Positions 23,164 to 34,440 are shown, numbered from the stretch's first letter. The stretch is 64,000 bases of DNA from Zingiber officinale (GCF_018446385.1 NC_056002.1:4947474-5011473), one strand, 5' to 3'. Made by a program: numbers and translations. The notes: a model not told the origin generated them from the sequence alone.

Positions 23164-25616
23164 TGTTAGAGTGTATACTAAAAGCCTAAGCTTTTGTAGG
23201 CATTTATTTTGAATAAAGAATCACATTTGGTCAAATTATCTACATTTATTTATAGTTGTTCAATTAATTTATATTGTAGATAACATAATATGTGGTGTCA
23301 CATACAGAAGATAATGTTATCAATACCTTATAAATTATAAACAGTAGCTCACGACCAACATGGAAAGGAACAAACCATTGGAAGGTCGTAGTGTACTTAG
23401 GTATTAGTTTATCTTAACTATATAATTACACTAGTACACTTAGAGTGTATTGAGTAGGACTATTAGAGGTCATTTCTTTTATACTGACTTTATAAAGAAA
23501 CAAAGACCTCGGTTATTATGGAAGTGTGTGCTCTTAATCCTAATATAATAACAAGCACATATATTTGATATTTATTTCTTTAATTTATCAATGAGTGAGA
23601 TTTAGTTTGATAAATCAATAAGCCCAATAAGTTGGGAAATGATATCACTTATAGTGTGTGTTGTTGATTATAAAAGGAAACTGTGTCCTAGAAATCTAGG
23701 TTGAGAATGTCCCCAAGAGGAGCTCATAAGGATTGTCATGTTAAACCCTGCAGGTGGACTTAGTCCAACATGATGATAAGGTTGAGTGGTACTACTCTTG
23801 GACTGAGATATTAATTAAGTGAGTTGTCAGTAACTCATTTAATTCGTGGACATTCATTATCTTAAACACAGGGAGACTAACATACTCATAATAAGAAGGA
23901 GCCCAAAAATGTAATTTGGGATTGGTGCGGTAGTTCAATAATAGTTCTCTAGTGGAATGAATTATTATTGATAAAATTAAGTTGTGTATTCGGGGCGAAC
24001 ACGGGATGCTTAATTTTATCGGGAGACCAAAACCAATTCCTCCTCTCGGTCCCTATCGTAGCCTCTTAATTATAGAGTACTATACCCACCTATACCCACC
24101 TTCATATCCATCTAAAAGGGGCCGGCCAAGCTTTGCTTGGAGTTCAAGCAAGGGCCGGCCAAACCATGTTTAGATGGGATTGATTGTGGCCGGCCCAAGC
24201 ATGGGTTCAACCTATGTGTGGCCGGCCATTAAAAATAGAAAAGGAATTTTAAATTTAAATTTTTTCTTATGTGGAATACATGATTTAAAAGAGAGTTTAA
24301 ACATTAAAATATTTCCTTTTATAAGATTGTACAAAAGATTAAGAGAAGAGTTAAATTTCTTTCCTTAATTATAGATTAAAAAGTTGATTTTAATTTTGTT
24401 AAAAACTTTCCTTGTTTATAAATCATCCACATGTTGAAAAGATAAATTTTTAAATTATAGAAATTTCCTTTTATAACATCAACCATGAAGGGATTATTAA
24501 AGAGAAATTTTATTTTAAAATTTTTCCGGAAGCAAATTAGGAAGCTTTAATTTTTCTAGCGAAAAATTCCCTTGTTTGCTTGTTTTGATGTGGCCGGTCA
24601 TAAGCCTATAGAAAAGGATTTTAATTTTAATTAATTAAAATTTTCCTTTTCAATGGCAAAAGAATTAAGAAAGGTTTTATTAAATTTTTCTTATTTGCAA
24701 AGGCTAAGGATTATAAAAGAGGGGGTTTGGGTGCCTTCAAGATACACAACCTCTATTCTATTTTCTCCCTCTTTTCTTCCTTGGTGTGGCCGGCTTCTTC
24801 AAGTTCTCTCCTCTCCTTGGTGTGGCCGAACCTCTCATCCTTCTTGGAGATCAAGTGGTGGTCGTATCTTAGCTTGGAGAAGAAGGAGAGAAAGCTTGCA
24901 TCCCTTAGAGCTTGGTTGGTGGGAAAAGTTCTTCATCCTTTGGAAGTTTTGTGCTTGGCCGAAACTTGAAGGAAGGAGAAGAAGGTGCTAGGTAGTTCTC
25001 GTCTCGGAAGATTGTTGCTCACACAACGTCCGAAATTAGAAGAGGAATACGGTAAAATATCAAGAGGTCATTATTCTCAAAGAAAGATATAACTAATAAT
25101 TGTTTTCCGCATCATGTTAGTTTTGTTTCTTTGTAAAAATACAAATACAAGAGGCATGCGATTCTAGTTTTTCGAATTATTTTTAGAAGTTGTGTTCTTT
25201 TGTTTTTTTTCTTTTCCTTGTGATTTGATTGTTCTTAGCGGTTAACCTAGGGTTACTTAGGAAGGTTAAATATTTAATTTCCTTAAAAGCCTTTGTCTAG
25301 TCGGTGGTGGTTGCTCCCATATCCAAGAAGGCCAAGTGCCTCGCCATGCAGTACTGGAAGCTGATTTTGGAAATAGATATTTAATTGTCTTCGTAACCTA
25401 GGTGATTTGGATCGAACGTGTTAAGTTTCGCAGGAGATCCAAGTCGAAACCTAAAAGAACAAATAAATTAAACTTAGGATCAAACTTGTTAAGTTCCGCA
25501 GGTGATCCAAGTTTAATTTAAAAGAACACATGGTAGCTAGGAAAAAGTTCAGACCTTTGTACAAAATTTTTGTACAGTGGAACCATTAGGTTTTTCGAGT
25601 AGCAACCAACACCTTG
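23159..25616 (+). mobile_element. Solo LTR, 2448 bp (copia-like), with target duplication
   Basis: The LTR spans 23164-25611 and has ends TGTTAGAGTG ... GCAACCAACA. Flanking 5-mers are CCTCG (23159-23163) and CCTTG (25612-25616), one mismatch apart. The related passage at about 22660-22740 lacks the LTR and serves as an empty-site paralogue. A TATA box (TATAAAA at 24712) sits about 1.55 kb in, so U3 is long. GGCCGGCC-rich sequence occurs at 24120-24235, with a variable stem (TTGCTTG/CAAGCAA, 24133-24151). A second copy of this LTR family is at 56511-58333. No internal region is present, so LTR-LTR recombination is likely. Confidence 0.85.
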
Positions 25617-26290
25617 GGACTTGGATTTTTGAAATGTTAGTATAGAATGGAAGAAGTGAGTGTCCAGAATGTATATATGACTTCTAACCATGGTTCTGAG
25701 ACTCCCACAAGAAGTTATAGCCATGTACCAAGTGGCACGGACCTTAGTGCTAGTCTTCCAAAACCAGTACAATGTTGGTGCACGGACCTTAAGGCACATT
25801 TGGATTTCCGTAAGCCATGTGAACTCATAAGACTTATAATGATTCCAATTAGATTTATCTAGGTCCATCAATAGATTTTGATTAAATTTGATTGATGGAC
25901 TTGAAGGGTTTAAATTTTTAAAAAAATTGACATATAATAAAAGCCGTGGATTTCTAAAAGTCAGCACCAACTTTGATGCTAATTTCTAAAAACCAACACC
26001 AATTTGGTTGGCGTTGTTTTTTAAAAATTAGTACTATAACACCAAAGAACAATACTAAGGTTGTGTTTTTTTTTTGTTTACATGATTAAACTATTGTGTT
26101 AATTTTTAAAAATAAACATCACAATGGAGGGTTGCATGCATGCACATGAAAAAAAAGAAATATTTAAGGTAATTTAAGAGGAAAGAGAAGAATAGAGAGT
26201 CGTATCATATGCAAATGAGAAGGAAAAGAGATGGAAAATATTAATTTGGTCAAAAGGGTATGCACCTTTTGGATAATCACAATACTAGGT
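25617..26290. mobile_element. Fold-back element copy 2, right part
   Basis: The element continues (GGAAGAAGTGAGTGTCCAGA...) with repeated self-complementary blocks, e.g. TTTCTAAAAGTCAGCACCAA and TTTCTAAAAACCAACACCAA. It ends with the right terminal inverted repeat near 26158-26290. Confidence 0.5.
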
Positions 26291-26316
26291 GTTTCAATTT
26301 CCAAATATTGAGTAAG

Positions 26317-26319
<3 letters not shown>

Positions 26320-26391
<72 letters not shown>
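26320..26391. repeat. (TA)n microsatellite
   Basis: A pure TA run of about 72 bp. The short YIYIYI-type open frame across it is an artefact of the dinucleotide. Confidence 0.95.
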
Positions 26392-26392
<1 letters not shown>

Positions 26393-26394
26393 CA

Positions 26395-26885
26395 ATTTGA
26401 ATTAATTCCTTTACATAAATATATCCTCTAAATATATATATTATAGTACTCCATGAATAATTAAATTTATTATATTTTTTATTTTTTATTTTACTAAACA
26501 CTATAATCAAATTGGGAAGCCTGAATCATAGAGGTAAAATCTTTAAAAATTATAACCCAATTGGGAAGCATCAACCCTAAAATAAAATCTTTAAAAAAAT
26601 ATTTTAATTAAATTTTTTTAATTCAAAATTTAAAAAAATAATAAAAAAAATAACATATCTATTATTCTTTCAAATTTTGAATTTTAAAAAATTAATATTT
26701 CCATATATAAATCCCAAATCCATAAATATATCCCCTAAATACATTACAATACTATGTAAATATTTATATTTATTTTATTTTTATTTTTCCTTTTTACTAA
26801 ATACTATAATCTAATTGGAAAGCATGAACTTTAGAGATAAAATCTTTAAAAAAAATAATTTATAAATTATAACCCAATTGAGAAG

Positions 26886-26918
<33 letters not shown>

Positions 26919-26990
26919 ATGTGTGTGAGAGTGAGAAAGATAAATTTCAATAGCCATAATCTAACCTGCCATAAAATTAATATAAATTTA
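26395..26990. repeat. AT-rich dispersed repeat with CACTATAATC units and a TA/TG tract
   Basis: Repeated phrases of the form ACTATAATCNAATTGGGAAGC ... TAAAATCTTTAAAAA occur at about 26500, 26560 and 26805. They are related to phrases in 32570-32890 and 33900-34083. A TA then TG microsatellite lies at 26886-26926. No gene is seen. Confidence 0.6.
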
Positions 26991-27873
26991 ATACATGTCA
27001 TAAGGGTGGAGCCCGCCTTATAGGTGGTCATTATCACATGGAGGGTCATAATCAAAGTGGTCAACGTCCTGGGCACTCATCCTATCAGGTGAACCACCTT
27101 CTCGGTCGGCATGAAGAGTAGTCGATTTGACATTTCGATAGCTTGACCAAATACCGAGCTTCTGACTCTCAAAAAGTTCAAGAAGCATGGAAGGACGAAG
27201 GTCGTCTTGCTCAGTTATATGGTGGGCACAGCCTCGACCAGGCAGGCAGGGCTCCCTCACTCGACAGGACGAAGCCGGACAGTAGACCATTGCCCGAGTG
27301 GACACTCGACCCGACCACGATATCACCCGGACGATAGGCCGAGCGGCTCTCCCGCTCGGCCCAGTAACAGACAAAATGAGTAGTTGGGAATATCTTCCTA
27401 GGGACCAGTGTCGCCGACAGGCGGCATGGTCAGACAGAGAATCATACGGTGGAAGCTTCCACTGTCACGTCAGGAATATGCTCGGACTGTTAAGGTATGG
27501 CGTCAGATACGTTTTTCTGACACCTCCTTTCCAGGTATACTCTAAGAAGCGTGCACATCTTGGGAAGCGTGTACGCGCCTCTCGGGAGCTCTATATAACA
27601 ACCCCCAGACTTTAACGGAGGTACGTTCACTTCGACTGTAGTTACAGTTACACTGCTGCTCTCTTCTCTTCTCCACTTCATTTGTTTGCCGTCGGTGATT
27701 GACTTGAGCGTCGGAGGGTCATCGCCGGGGAACCCCTCCCCGGCTCGGCACTAACAACTTGTGGTTGCAGGCTTGGCTCGTCGGAAGCTCACGTCATCTT
27801 CAGTCTACATCCAGTAAACGTGAGCGTCATCCTCCCTGCGTCTGTCGACTCGATTCTCGGACAGATCAATATA
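26991..27873 (+). mobile_element. Ty3/gypsy-type solo LTR (873 bp)
   Basis: The LTR spans 26996-27868 and begins TGTCATAAGGGTGGAGC and ends GGACAGATCA. Flanks are ATACA and ATATA (4 of 5 match; the right side runs into a TA tract). A TATA box (TATATAA, 27592-27598) precedes a pyrimidine-rich leader. GACTTGAGCGTCGGAGGG (27701-27718) is followed by GCCGGGGAACCCCTCCCCGG, a pairing typical of Tat-type LTRs of monocots (recalled). No internal region is present. Confidence 0.75.
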
Positions 27874-28088
27874 TATATATATATATAACAACTGCAAAGT
27901 TTCTGAAAATGAATAGAGATATTCACTTGTAAATCTAGAATAGTTTTGATTCCTATGAAGTTGATGCGGAATAAATATAATATAGAAGGACATAATCTTT
28001 CAAAGAGTATAATTTTTAACTTAAAACTTAGAATCAGTTCTATTAGTACTTACATATGTATCATGTAAAGATCTAAATTTATTATCAG

Positions 28089-28611
28089 GGAACACATAGG
28101 GGTGTAATCGAGCTGAGCCGAGCCGAACTCTTGGATGTTTGAGTTTGGCTCGTTTATAATCGAGCCGAGCTCGAGCTTTATTTAACGAATATATTCATGA
28201 CTCACGAGCTTATTCGAGCTTTTATCGAGCCTAAACGAGCTTAATAAATATAAATTATAAATTTAAATATTCATTAAAAACTAAATTATATATTTTAAAA
28301 AAAATTATAATATTCTTGTTAAAATTTATAATTTTATTCTAATTAATAAATTTAATATATTTGTCTATGTTTTTCATAAGTAGAGTGTAAAATCTATAAA
28401 TTCAATATTAAAACTATTATTATTTTTATTTAAAAATTGATTCATGAGCTTAACGAACATGTTCACGAGCTAACGAGTCGAATATTGTGAAGCTTGAGCT
28501 TGATTTGTTTATCTTAACGAGTCTAATTAAACGAGCTCAAACGAGCTTTTATCGAATCGAGCTTCGAATAGCTAACGAGCGGCTTGGCTCATTTACACCC
28601 CTAGGAACACA
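28089..28611. mobile_element. hAT-type MITE, 507 bp, perfect 8-bp target duplication
   Basis: The element is 28097-28603 with terminal inverted repeats TAGGGGTGTAA ... TTACACCCCTA. GGAACACA flanks both sides exactly (28089-28096 and 28604-28611). The subterminal sequence is rich in GAGCC, GAGCTCGAGC and AACGAGC. There is no transposase. The 8-bp duplication and short TIRs fit the hAT superfamily, and the intact ends suggest a fairly recent insertion. Confidence 0.9.
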
Positions 28612-29500
28612 TAACAATCAAATTTCAGACTCAAAATTAACTATTTAAATATTTTTCGAATGATCTAATTTTTTTTACTATTTTTATTAATGTTTATTTT
28701 TATGGCCTTGTTTTGATAATTTCCTTTAATAAAGTTTACTTTTTTCGATTTCTTCTCAGTGATTTGATGATATATTTTCTTGTTTTCTTCTCAATTCTAT
28801 CATTAAGTAGATAATCACTCTTCTATCCGAATAGATAAAGATTGGAAATAAAATACATATTACAATTCCATTGGGTTCATGTATCGCGCAATAATTGTTT
28901 GTAACAATATTATGAGATTTTAATTCGCTCTAAATTGAAATAATATAACTTTAAAGGGTTCAGAACCGTTTTATTTATTTTTGTTCGACTACTAAATGTA
29001 CACTGGGTGTAGAAGGACAAATTGTACAGAATGTATTAAGTGGGGCATCGTGAGACACCTTTTGATAATGAATAAAAAAAAATAACTTTTTTATGATTCT
29101 ATTAAAAAGTAAAGCCCCTTTTAATTTTTGCTCAAAAATTATTCTTTCTCAATCATTCATTTTTAATGCATTGAATTTTATTGGCTAGAATTTTATTGCT
29201 TAATTGCTATTGAAACTCATATGTTACATGCTATTTAAAATTATTATTTTACAGACTTATGCGACACGTGAAATAATTTTTATTTTGCATTTTCAAAAGG
29301 GCAAAATAAAAACGTGTCAATATTTAATTACCATTAAAATGGAACTTCTATATTAAAAATTTATTAAATCAACGTGTCTACTGTTAAAGTTTCATGTCAT
29401 TTTGATAAAATAAAACAATTTTATTTAGTGTTTTTATCAAAATTATTAAATATAAAGTAAAATTCAGGGATAATTTGCACCGGCCAACGAAAATGGCTTA
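28612..29500. other. AT-rich intergenic region upstream of the 29669-30148 gene
   Basis: No gene or element recognised. It contains a CACGTG core near 29265 (GACACGTGAAAT), about 400 bp upstream of the start codon of the next gene. Confidence 0.5.
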
Positions 29501-29591
29501 CGAATAAAGAGAAACACTGGTGCAAGTTATTGTTAGGGAATTCCCGCGAAGCACCTGAAACCGCTCGCCAGTCCCCTCGAGGCAAAAGGCA

Positions 29592-29598
29592 TATATAA
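29592..29598 (+). promoter_or_regulatory. TATA box of the 29669-30148 gene
   Basis: TATATAA lies 71 bp before the chosen ATG. An upstream in-frame ATG at 29609 is only about 10 bp from this box, too close to be in the transcript, so the start at 29669 is preferred. Confidence 0.65.
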
Positions 29599-29668
29599 TC
29601 ATCCCGCGATGCCCTTCTCGATCGCTCTCCGCCGCTTCGCCTTCACAGATCGCCGATCTTGGCCGAGA

Positions 29669-30148
29669 ATGCAGGCGAACAAGAGGCCAGCGATGAAGCG
29701 ATGCAGAGGAGACGCCAATGCAAAGCCGATCTCGAAGCCCTCCGGCAAAGCTCCGCGGCGACAGAAGACGGCGTCCGCCGCCGCGGGGCGGGCCAAGTCG
29801 GCTTCCTCCAAGCTGAACTCCGCGAGAGCGGGAGGCGGGAGCAAAACCTCGTCGGAATCTGCGGAGCCCGCGCCGCGCCGTTCGCCCTCTGTCCCATCGC
29901 TGCAGGTGCCCGCGGAAATGCTGGCGGGGTGGGTGGATGGCGAGGCGGATCTCGGCGATCTGTGGTGGTCGCTGTGTGGGGTAGAGGAGGAGAAGCTCTC
30001 CGGGTGGTTTCCGTTCGTGGACGAGGACTTCCTTTGCTCCGACGCGAGGGCAGGAGAGGGGTCCGCCGGTCTGCTCTGGGAAGAGCCCGACCATGATATC
30101 TGGCAGCTGCAACACATCCACGAGATCCCTCAGACGGCGTCGAAGTGA
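29669..30148 (+). CDS. Small plant protein with basic N-terminus and conserved Trp/acidic C-terminus
   Basis: This intronless gene encodes 159 residues. Residues 1-75 are low-complexity and basic (KR, SK, AAA and SS runs, with RPAMKRCRG near the start), suggesting a nuclear or nucleic-acid-associated protein. Residues 79-155 look like the conserved domain: VPAEMLAGWVDGEADLGDLW, then WSLCG, GWFPFVDEDFLC, and WEEPDHDIWQLQHIHEIP. I recognise the pattern as a plant-specific uncharacterised family but cannot name it. No membrane segment, signal peptide or metal motif is seen. The TATA box at 29592, the GC-rich codons and the sharp return to AT-rich sequence after the stop support a real gene. Long minus-strand frames over the same span are GC-driven shadows. 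Confidence 0.75.
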   Translation: MQANKRPAMKRCRGDANAKPISKPSGKAPRRQKTASAAAGRAKSASSKLNSARAGGGSKTSSESAEPAPRRSPSVPSLQVPAEMLAGWVDGEADLGDLWWSLCGVEEEKLSGWFPFVDEDFLCSDARAGEGSAGLLWEEPDHDIWQLQHIHEIPQTASK

Positions 30149-30600
30149 TGCTGACGAAAGGCGCTACAATTTTTGAGAAAGGTAGGGCAGATCAAACGAC
30201 CAATAGGGAAAAACCACAAGCTAGAACAACAATGGAGTTTAAACAAACATAGGAAGGAAGCATTAATTAGGCTTTAATCGCATTGTTATCTTCTACTCTG
30301 TTGTTGTTGTTGTTGTTCATGTAATTAAATGGCTTAGGGATTTGAAGAATCACTGAAAAAGTTTAGTTCGACTTTGTTTCTACTATGGCATTCTGATTTC
30401 TATGTCTGATACAGTTGCAATTTGCAGAAGAAATATTTTGGTCGCTTCTATCATCTTTGTTTGTAGATTCTACCTGGAATTTGGAGATTGCGAAGGGATA
30501 TCAAGAAAACATTGAATGGTGGCTCCATTGTAAACACAAAAACATTGAGAACACAGACGAAAAGTCATTCTTGGTCTGAGATATGGCAAACGAAAGAGAG
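30149..30600 (+). other. Probable 3' UTR and downstream of the 29669-30148 gene
   Basis: Non-coding sequence with T-rich and (GTT)n stretches (about 30299-30317) typical of plant 3' UTRs. No gene is seen. Confidence 0.4.
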
Positions 30601-30773
30601 TTTTGTTAATTAATATGCTTCAACAGTGTTCTTATCAGAAGAACCGCCGTAGTTCTTACGGACTGTGCGTTGCTTTCAGAATCAGAAGCAGCTCTGCTTA
30701 AAAGTGCATTGATGTCTTTGTTTCGTCCCTGCAGCAACTTGCTGCCAACTGTGGGAACAGAAACGTTGATTCA

Positions 30774-30992
30774 GTCTTTGATTCTTTGTACCAATTGCTG
30801 CACGGCGAAATCGGCGGGTACAAGCGATGGCCCATCCATTCTGTGCGGGGATACCGGCGCGTGGCAGGTACGGGCAATTGGCTGTCCTTCCAGCGACAGT
30901 GGTCCTTGTGGTCTTGCTCCACCTCCAAACCTCCGCCTGTGACAGTCGTCCTTCTCGTCAGCTCTGACTTCTGGTTCTTCGGTACTCTTGTG
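30774..30992 (-). CDS. Possible coding exon, unrecognised protein
   Basis: On the minus strand a frame is open for about 73 codons without an initial ATG. It includes TEEPEVRADEKDDC, RRRFGGGARPQGPL and MDGPSLVPADFAVQQLVQRI, and stops with TGA at 30771-30773. Beyond the stop the same frame stays open (VPTVGSKLLQGRNKDINALL...), and a CCCACAG acceptor-like site lies at its start. The last bases can also be read RKNYGGSSDKNTVEAY before a TAA. Composition looks protein-like rather than random, but I cannot assign a family, a start or confident introns. It may be exons of a real gene or a decaying copy. The plus-strand frame 30670-30942 is the alternative reading. Confidence 0.3.
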
Positions 30993-30999
30993 AAGGTTT

Positions 31000-32350
31000 T
31001 TTAGGGATTAAGAAGAAAACAAATCTTTAGGTTCACACCAAAGGAAACATAAAGTATCCAGGAGCATTAACTTCGCCTCCATCAATGCTCTCGAAAGGTT
31101 CTAACTTAAATATCAACCAGATCAAGTTAATATAAAGTATCCAGAGGTTGGCTTGTTTCTTACTCCATTAAATATAATTTAACTAACAACTGATGTTTTA
31201 TTGGCAGTCAATGAACCCATGAAACACTTGGACGGGCCTCTCCAAATTCCAATCGTGTCCTATACATTCCAACTGTATCTCTTCTTTTAATGTGGCGTGT
31301 CAGGAAGAAAGCGAGAGCCATAACTGTCCAAAGATTGCCATATTTCCCGGGAATTAAATTCGGCCGCTAACAGAGCTATCGGTGCTCATATCATGGACGC
31401 CACTGAAGGTTTGTGTTTGCAGGGCTCTCAGGCAATCGACGTGTTCGCCTTCCCAGTCACTGCGCTGCCGCCGCCCTGATCCGATTGGGATGCATGAGCC
31501 TGGCCATCTCATGAGCGGGCGCGGCCTATAATGCGACAAACCCGCTGCACGGGGTTGGTGGCCACCCCTTCTGTTCCTGTCCTTGCTCAGGTCCCTTGTC
31601 CTTGCCGGTGCCAATCAGCAGATTGGGCCCATGCTGCAGGAGATGTGGCTTCTCCAAACATTCAACACGTTATCCTTTTGCTTTTCCTTGGAACTTCCTC
31701 CGGCCAATCATTCCGTATCCTCCTCATCCATTAACTCCATGATTGAACGCATTATCTTCTTAGTAAACAGACAAGAAGTTGTCGCGGTATTCGCAAGACG
31801 CACGGCAAAACCAAAACGGCTGGTCCTGGCCGGTGGACTAAAACTCGTTCGCTTCGCCATCCTCCAAGCTGGGAATCGGTTTGCTTGGAGCGTGAAAAAT
31901 TGGAGGATTAACAAGGAAAGTGATTTGTCCTTGAAATGGACGTGAAACCTGCAGAAAATGCACGCTCACCAAATAAAGCTACGATTTTAAGAATACCTCG
32001 CGGTCGAGCCCAGCTCTTCCACCTCGAATTTAATGAGAGCTGGTGAGTGAGGCTTTAGCGGGGAGATTGAAAAGATGCTGAAATATATTGCTGGAGGAAG
32101 AAGACATGGCGTATAAAGGTTGACTCCGGGAACAAAGAATAGTGGCAAAGTAAGTGAAGAAGTATATATTCTTTGAGGGGCAATGCGTTGGAACTTTTTC
32201 TCATTTGTATCGCAAGGAATTTTTATTCTTCGAAAGAGAGAATATGAAAAAAAAAAGTGAAAGGTTAGAAAAAGGAAGGAAAAAAACAAAAGAGAACTAT
32301 AATATTTAGACTTATGCGATATCATACCTAACAGTTTAGAAAGATCAAAG
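31000..32350. other. Unassigned region with mixed open frames
   Basis: GC-moderate sequence with frames open on both strands (31354-31614 minus, 31583-31945 plus, 31708-31914 minus) but no product I recognise. It could hold exons or the promoter of the minus-strand candidate at 30774-30992. The 32000-32350 part is promoter-like or repetitive AT-rich DNA. Confidence 0.3.
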
Positions 32351-32559
32351 GAAGATGTATAGGAGTGGGATTCATTAAGTTAAAGAGAATCTTCAAACTA
32401 TAGTAAATATTTTAAAGCTGGAATTAAATCGATAAGTTTCCGCAAACAATACTTGAAATAAAATCCATCTGATAATATTGGTTCTTATTTCTATTTCGTT
32501 TTATCTGATTCAAATTTAGTTGGGATGTTTGTGCAAATATATATACATCAATCAAGACG

Positions 32560-32895
32560 TCTGATTCAATGTTTTTTTTAAATCAATATTTTCTTAAAGA
32601 TGGATACTATAATTGGTGATTATCTAATTTTTTTTATCTTAAATATTATAATCCAAGAAAAAAATTTAAAATCTAAAGAAAAAATCTTATTAATTTAAAT
32701 TCAATATAATTCAACTCCTAAATCCTAAAATCTTAAACTCTAAATACATATAATATACATTGTTAACATCTAAAAGTTTTAATGTTAAACACTATAATCC
32801 AAAGGGAAACATGAACCCTAGAGGAAAATCTTATTGCCGCAAATATATTATAATTCAATTCCTAAATCCTAAATACATATAATATACTTAAAACA
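32560..32895. repeat. Dispersed AT-rich repeat, two tandem partial copies
   Basis: Phrases AATCCTAAAATCTTAAACTC / TAAATACATATAATATAC and ACACTATAATCCAA are repeated at 32700-32760 and 32785-32890. They occur again at 33900-34083, on the other side of an LTR relic, so the LTR relic probably inserted into this repeat. Confidence 0.65.
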
Positions 32896-32914
32896 AAATT
32901 AAAAAAAAAATATT

Positions 32915-33890
32915 GAATGAATGTAGGCCCCTTGATTCATTCCAAGTGCTTGGACCAGTGTCGCACACAGGCGCACGACGAAAGGTTTGCAGCAGAGCAC
33001 AACAATATATATCCTATCTGAAAGCGACGGAGCAAGCGCACTCATTAGGTGGCTCTGCTGTTAACCGAGAGATGACTCTACTAGGGAGAAATCATAACGT
33101 CTACACTCCTTCCGGTTCCTTTCTGCGCATACTCGAAAGAACAAACAGAATGTTAGGACGAAAATCAGGGAGGAGGTCCTTGGCATAAGTCCTCCGATAC
33201 TCAAGTCAGTAAGGTGGCCAAGCGAAAAATGGAGAAGATTAGTAATAAAATGCTAGTGTCTAATGTTGGGTATTCCAACGTAACTCGTCCATGGAGAGAA
33301 CCCCTTTTTTATATCGCCTCTCCTAACCTTCATAATAATGAGGTGACAAGGAATATTCGGTATCAGAAGATGTCGAGTAATGGAAGGTGTACCGTCTTCC
33401 TCCGAGATATCTTCCGTTACACGCTAATGAACAGTCTTTTGTAGCCTCCACAATAATGATAGAAGCAAAGGTTCTATTGCATGTATGTGTTAGATATCAT
33501 AATATTCTCTAGTGAATAAATGTTATTCTTTAACGGATTGCTGTAATTCCTTGACAATGTTGTCCCTCGAGGTAATCCGACTAGACCTATATCCAACCGA
33601 TTATATGTAATAGAAGACTAATAAAAATGGGGAACTGAGTCCCTCCCGTATGACTGACTATTAGGCCGAGCGAATTACATGCTGACATGTATTGTAGTAA
33701 TGAGAAATGAACTATCCTCTAAGCCCGAACGATATTGAGTCCGACCGGCTGTATATTAAGAGTGCTTTTGCTAGAAAGCGAAGAGCTCAGTCCTAGATTT
33801 GTTCGAGACTTTCGATCGAACAGTCATATGTAATCAGATTTACCTCTCCACTGTTATGGTGGAATGTGGAAGTTCGACTGGATCATATAT
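32915..33890 (-). mobile_element. Gypsy-type LTR relic
   Basis: On the minus strand the segment carries GACTTGAGTATCGGAGG (complement of 33191-33207), the U5 signature shared with the LTR at 27701. Upstream in element orientation are GTCCGACCGGCTG/GATTGAGTCC-type phrases. Part of it (about 33755-33885) is duplicated at 34086-34200. The boundaries are uncertain. Confidence 0.5.
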
Positions 33891-34083
33891 ATATATATAT
33901 TAAATCAGCATTTCCTTAAAGATGGATATTATACCCCGTGAGTATCTAAAATTTTTTTATTTTGAACACTATAACCCAAGAGACAAACCAGAATCCAAGA
34001 GAAAATTTTTTATTAACTTAAACCCATTATAATTACACCCCTAAATCCTAAAATCTTAAACCCTAAATACATATAATATACTT
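33891..34083. repeat. Third copy of the AT-rich dispersed repeat
   Basis: TTTCCTTAAAGATGGATATT, CACTATAACCCAAGAGA and CTAAATACATATAATATACT correspond to the copies at 32570-32890. Confidence 0.65.
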
Positions 34084-34440
34084 CGTTAGAAAGTGGAGAG
34101 CTCAGCCCTAGGTTCGTCCGACACTTTAGACCGAATAACCACATATAACAAGACTTGTCCCTGCACTGTTATGCTGGGATCTGAAAATCTGATCGAATCT
34201 TATCCTGACCGACTGTATGTTAGGAGATATTGTCTTTGCTATGTGTTGAGAGAATACTTCTGAAAGATGGAGAGTTAAAACCCATTTGCCATTTTGCCCG
34301 GTTGACATTAAGATTGTTCAGGTTTAGCTTATATATCTTAGAATCAAATGGAACGATAAAAACTTCACTCTGACCGATTCTTAGGGTCCGCCAATGGTAT
34401 AGAAAGAAACTTGTATTCAAAGAATGAGAAACATTTTAAT
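34084..34440 (-). mobile_element. Second fragment of the gypsy-type LTR relic
   Basis: GTTAGAAAGTGGAGAGCTCA parallels GCTAGAAAGCGAAGAGCTCA at 33756. The following CACTGTTATG... passage also matches, so this is a duplicated LTR piece. Confidence 0.5.

Noticed and set aside
26277-26510. Minus-strand frame with YIYIYI repeat
   Set aside because: Translation of a (TA)n microsatellite.
29498-30121. 207- and 172-codon minus-strand frames opposite the 29669 gene
   Set aside because: They are GC-driven shadows; the plus strand has the TATA box and the conserved Trp-rich domain.
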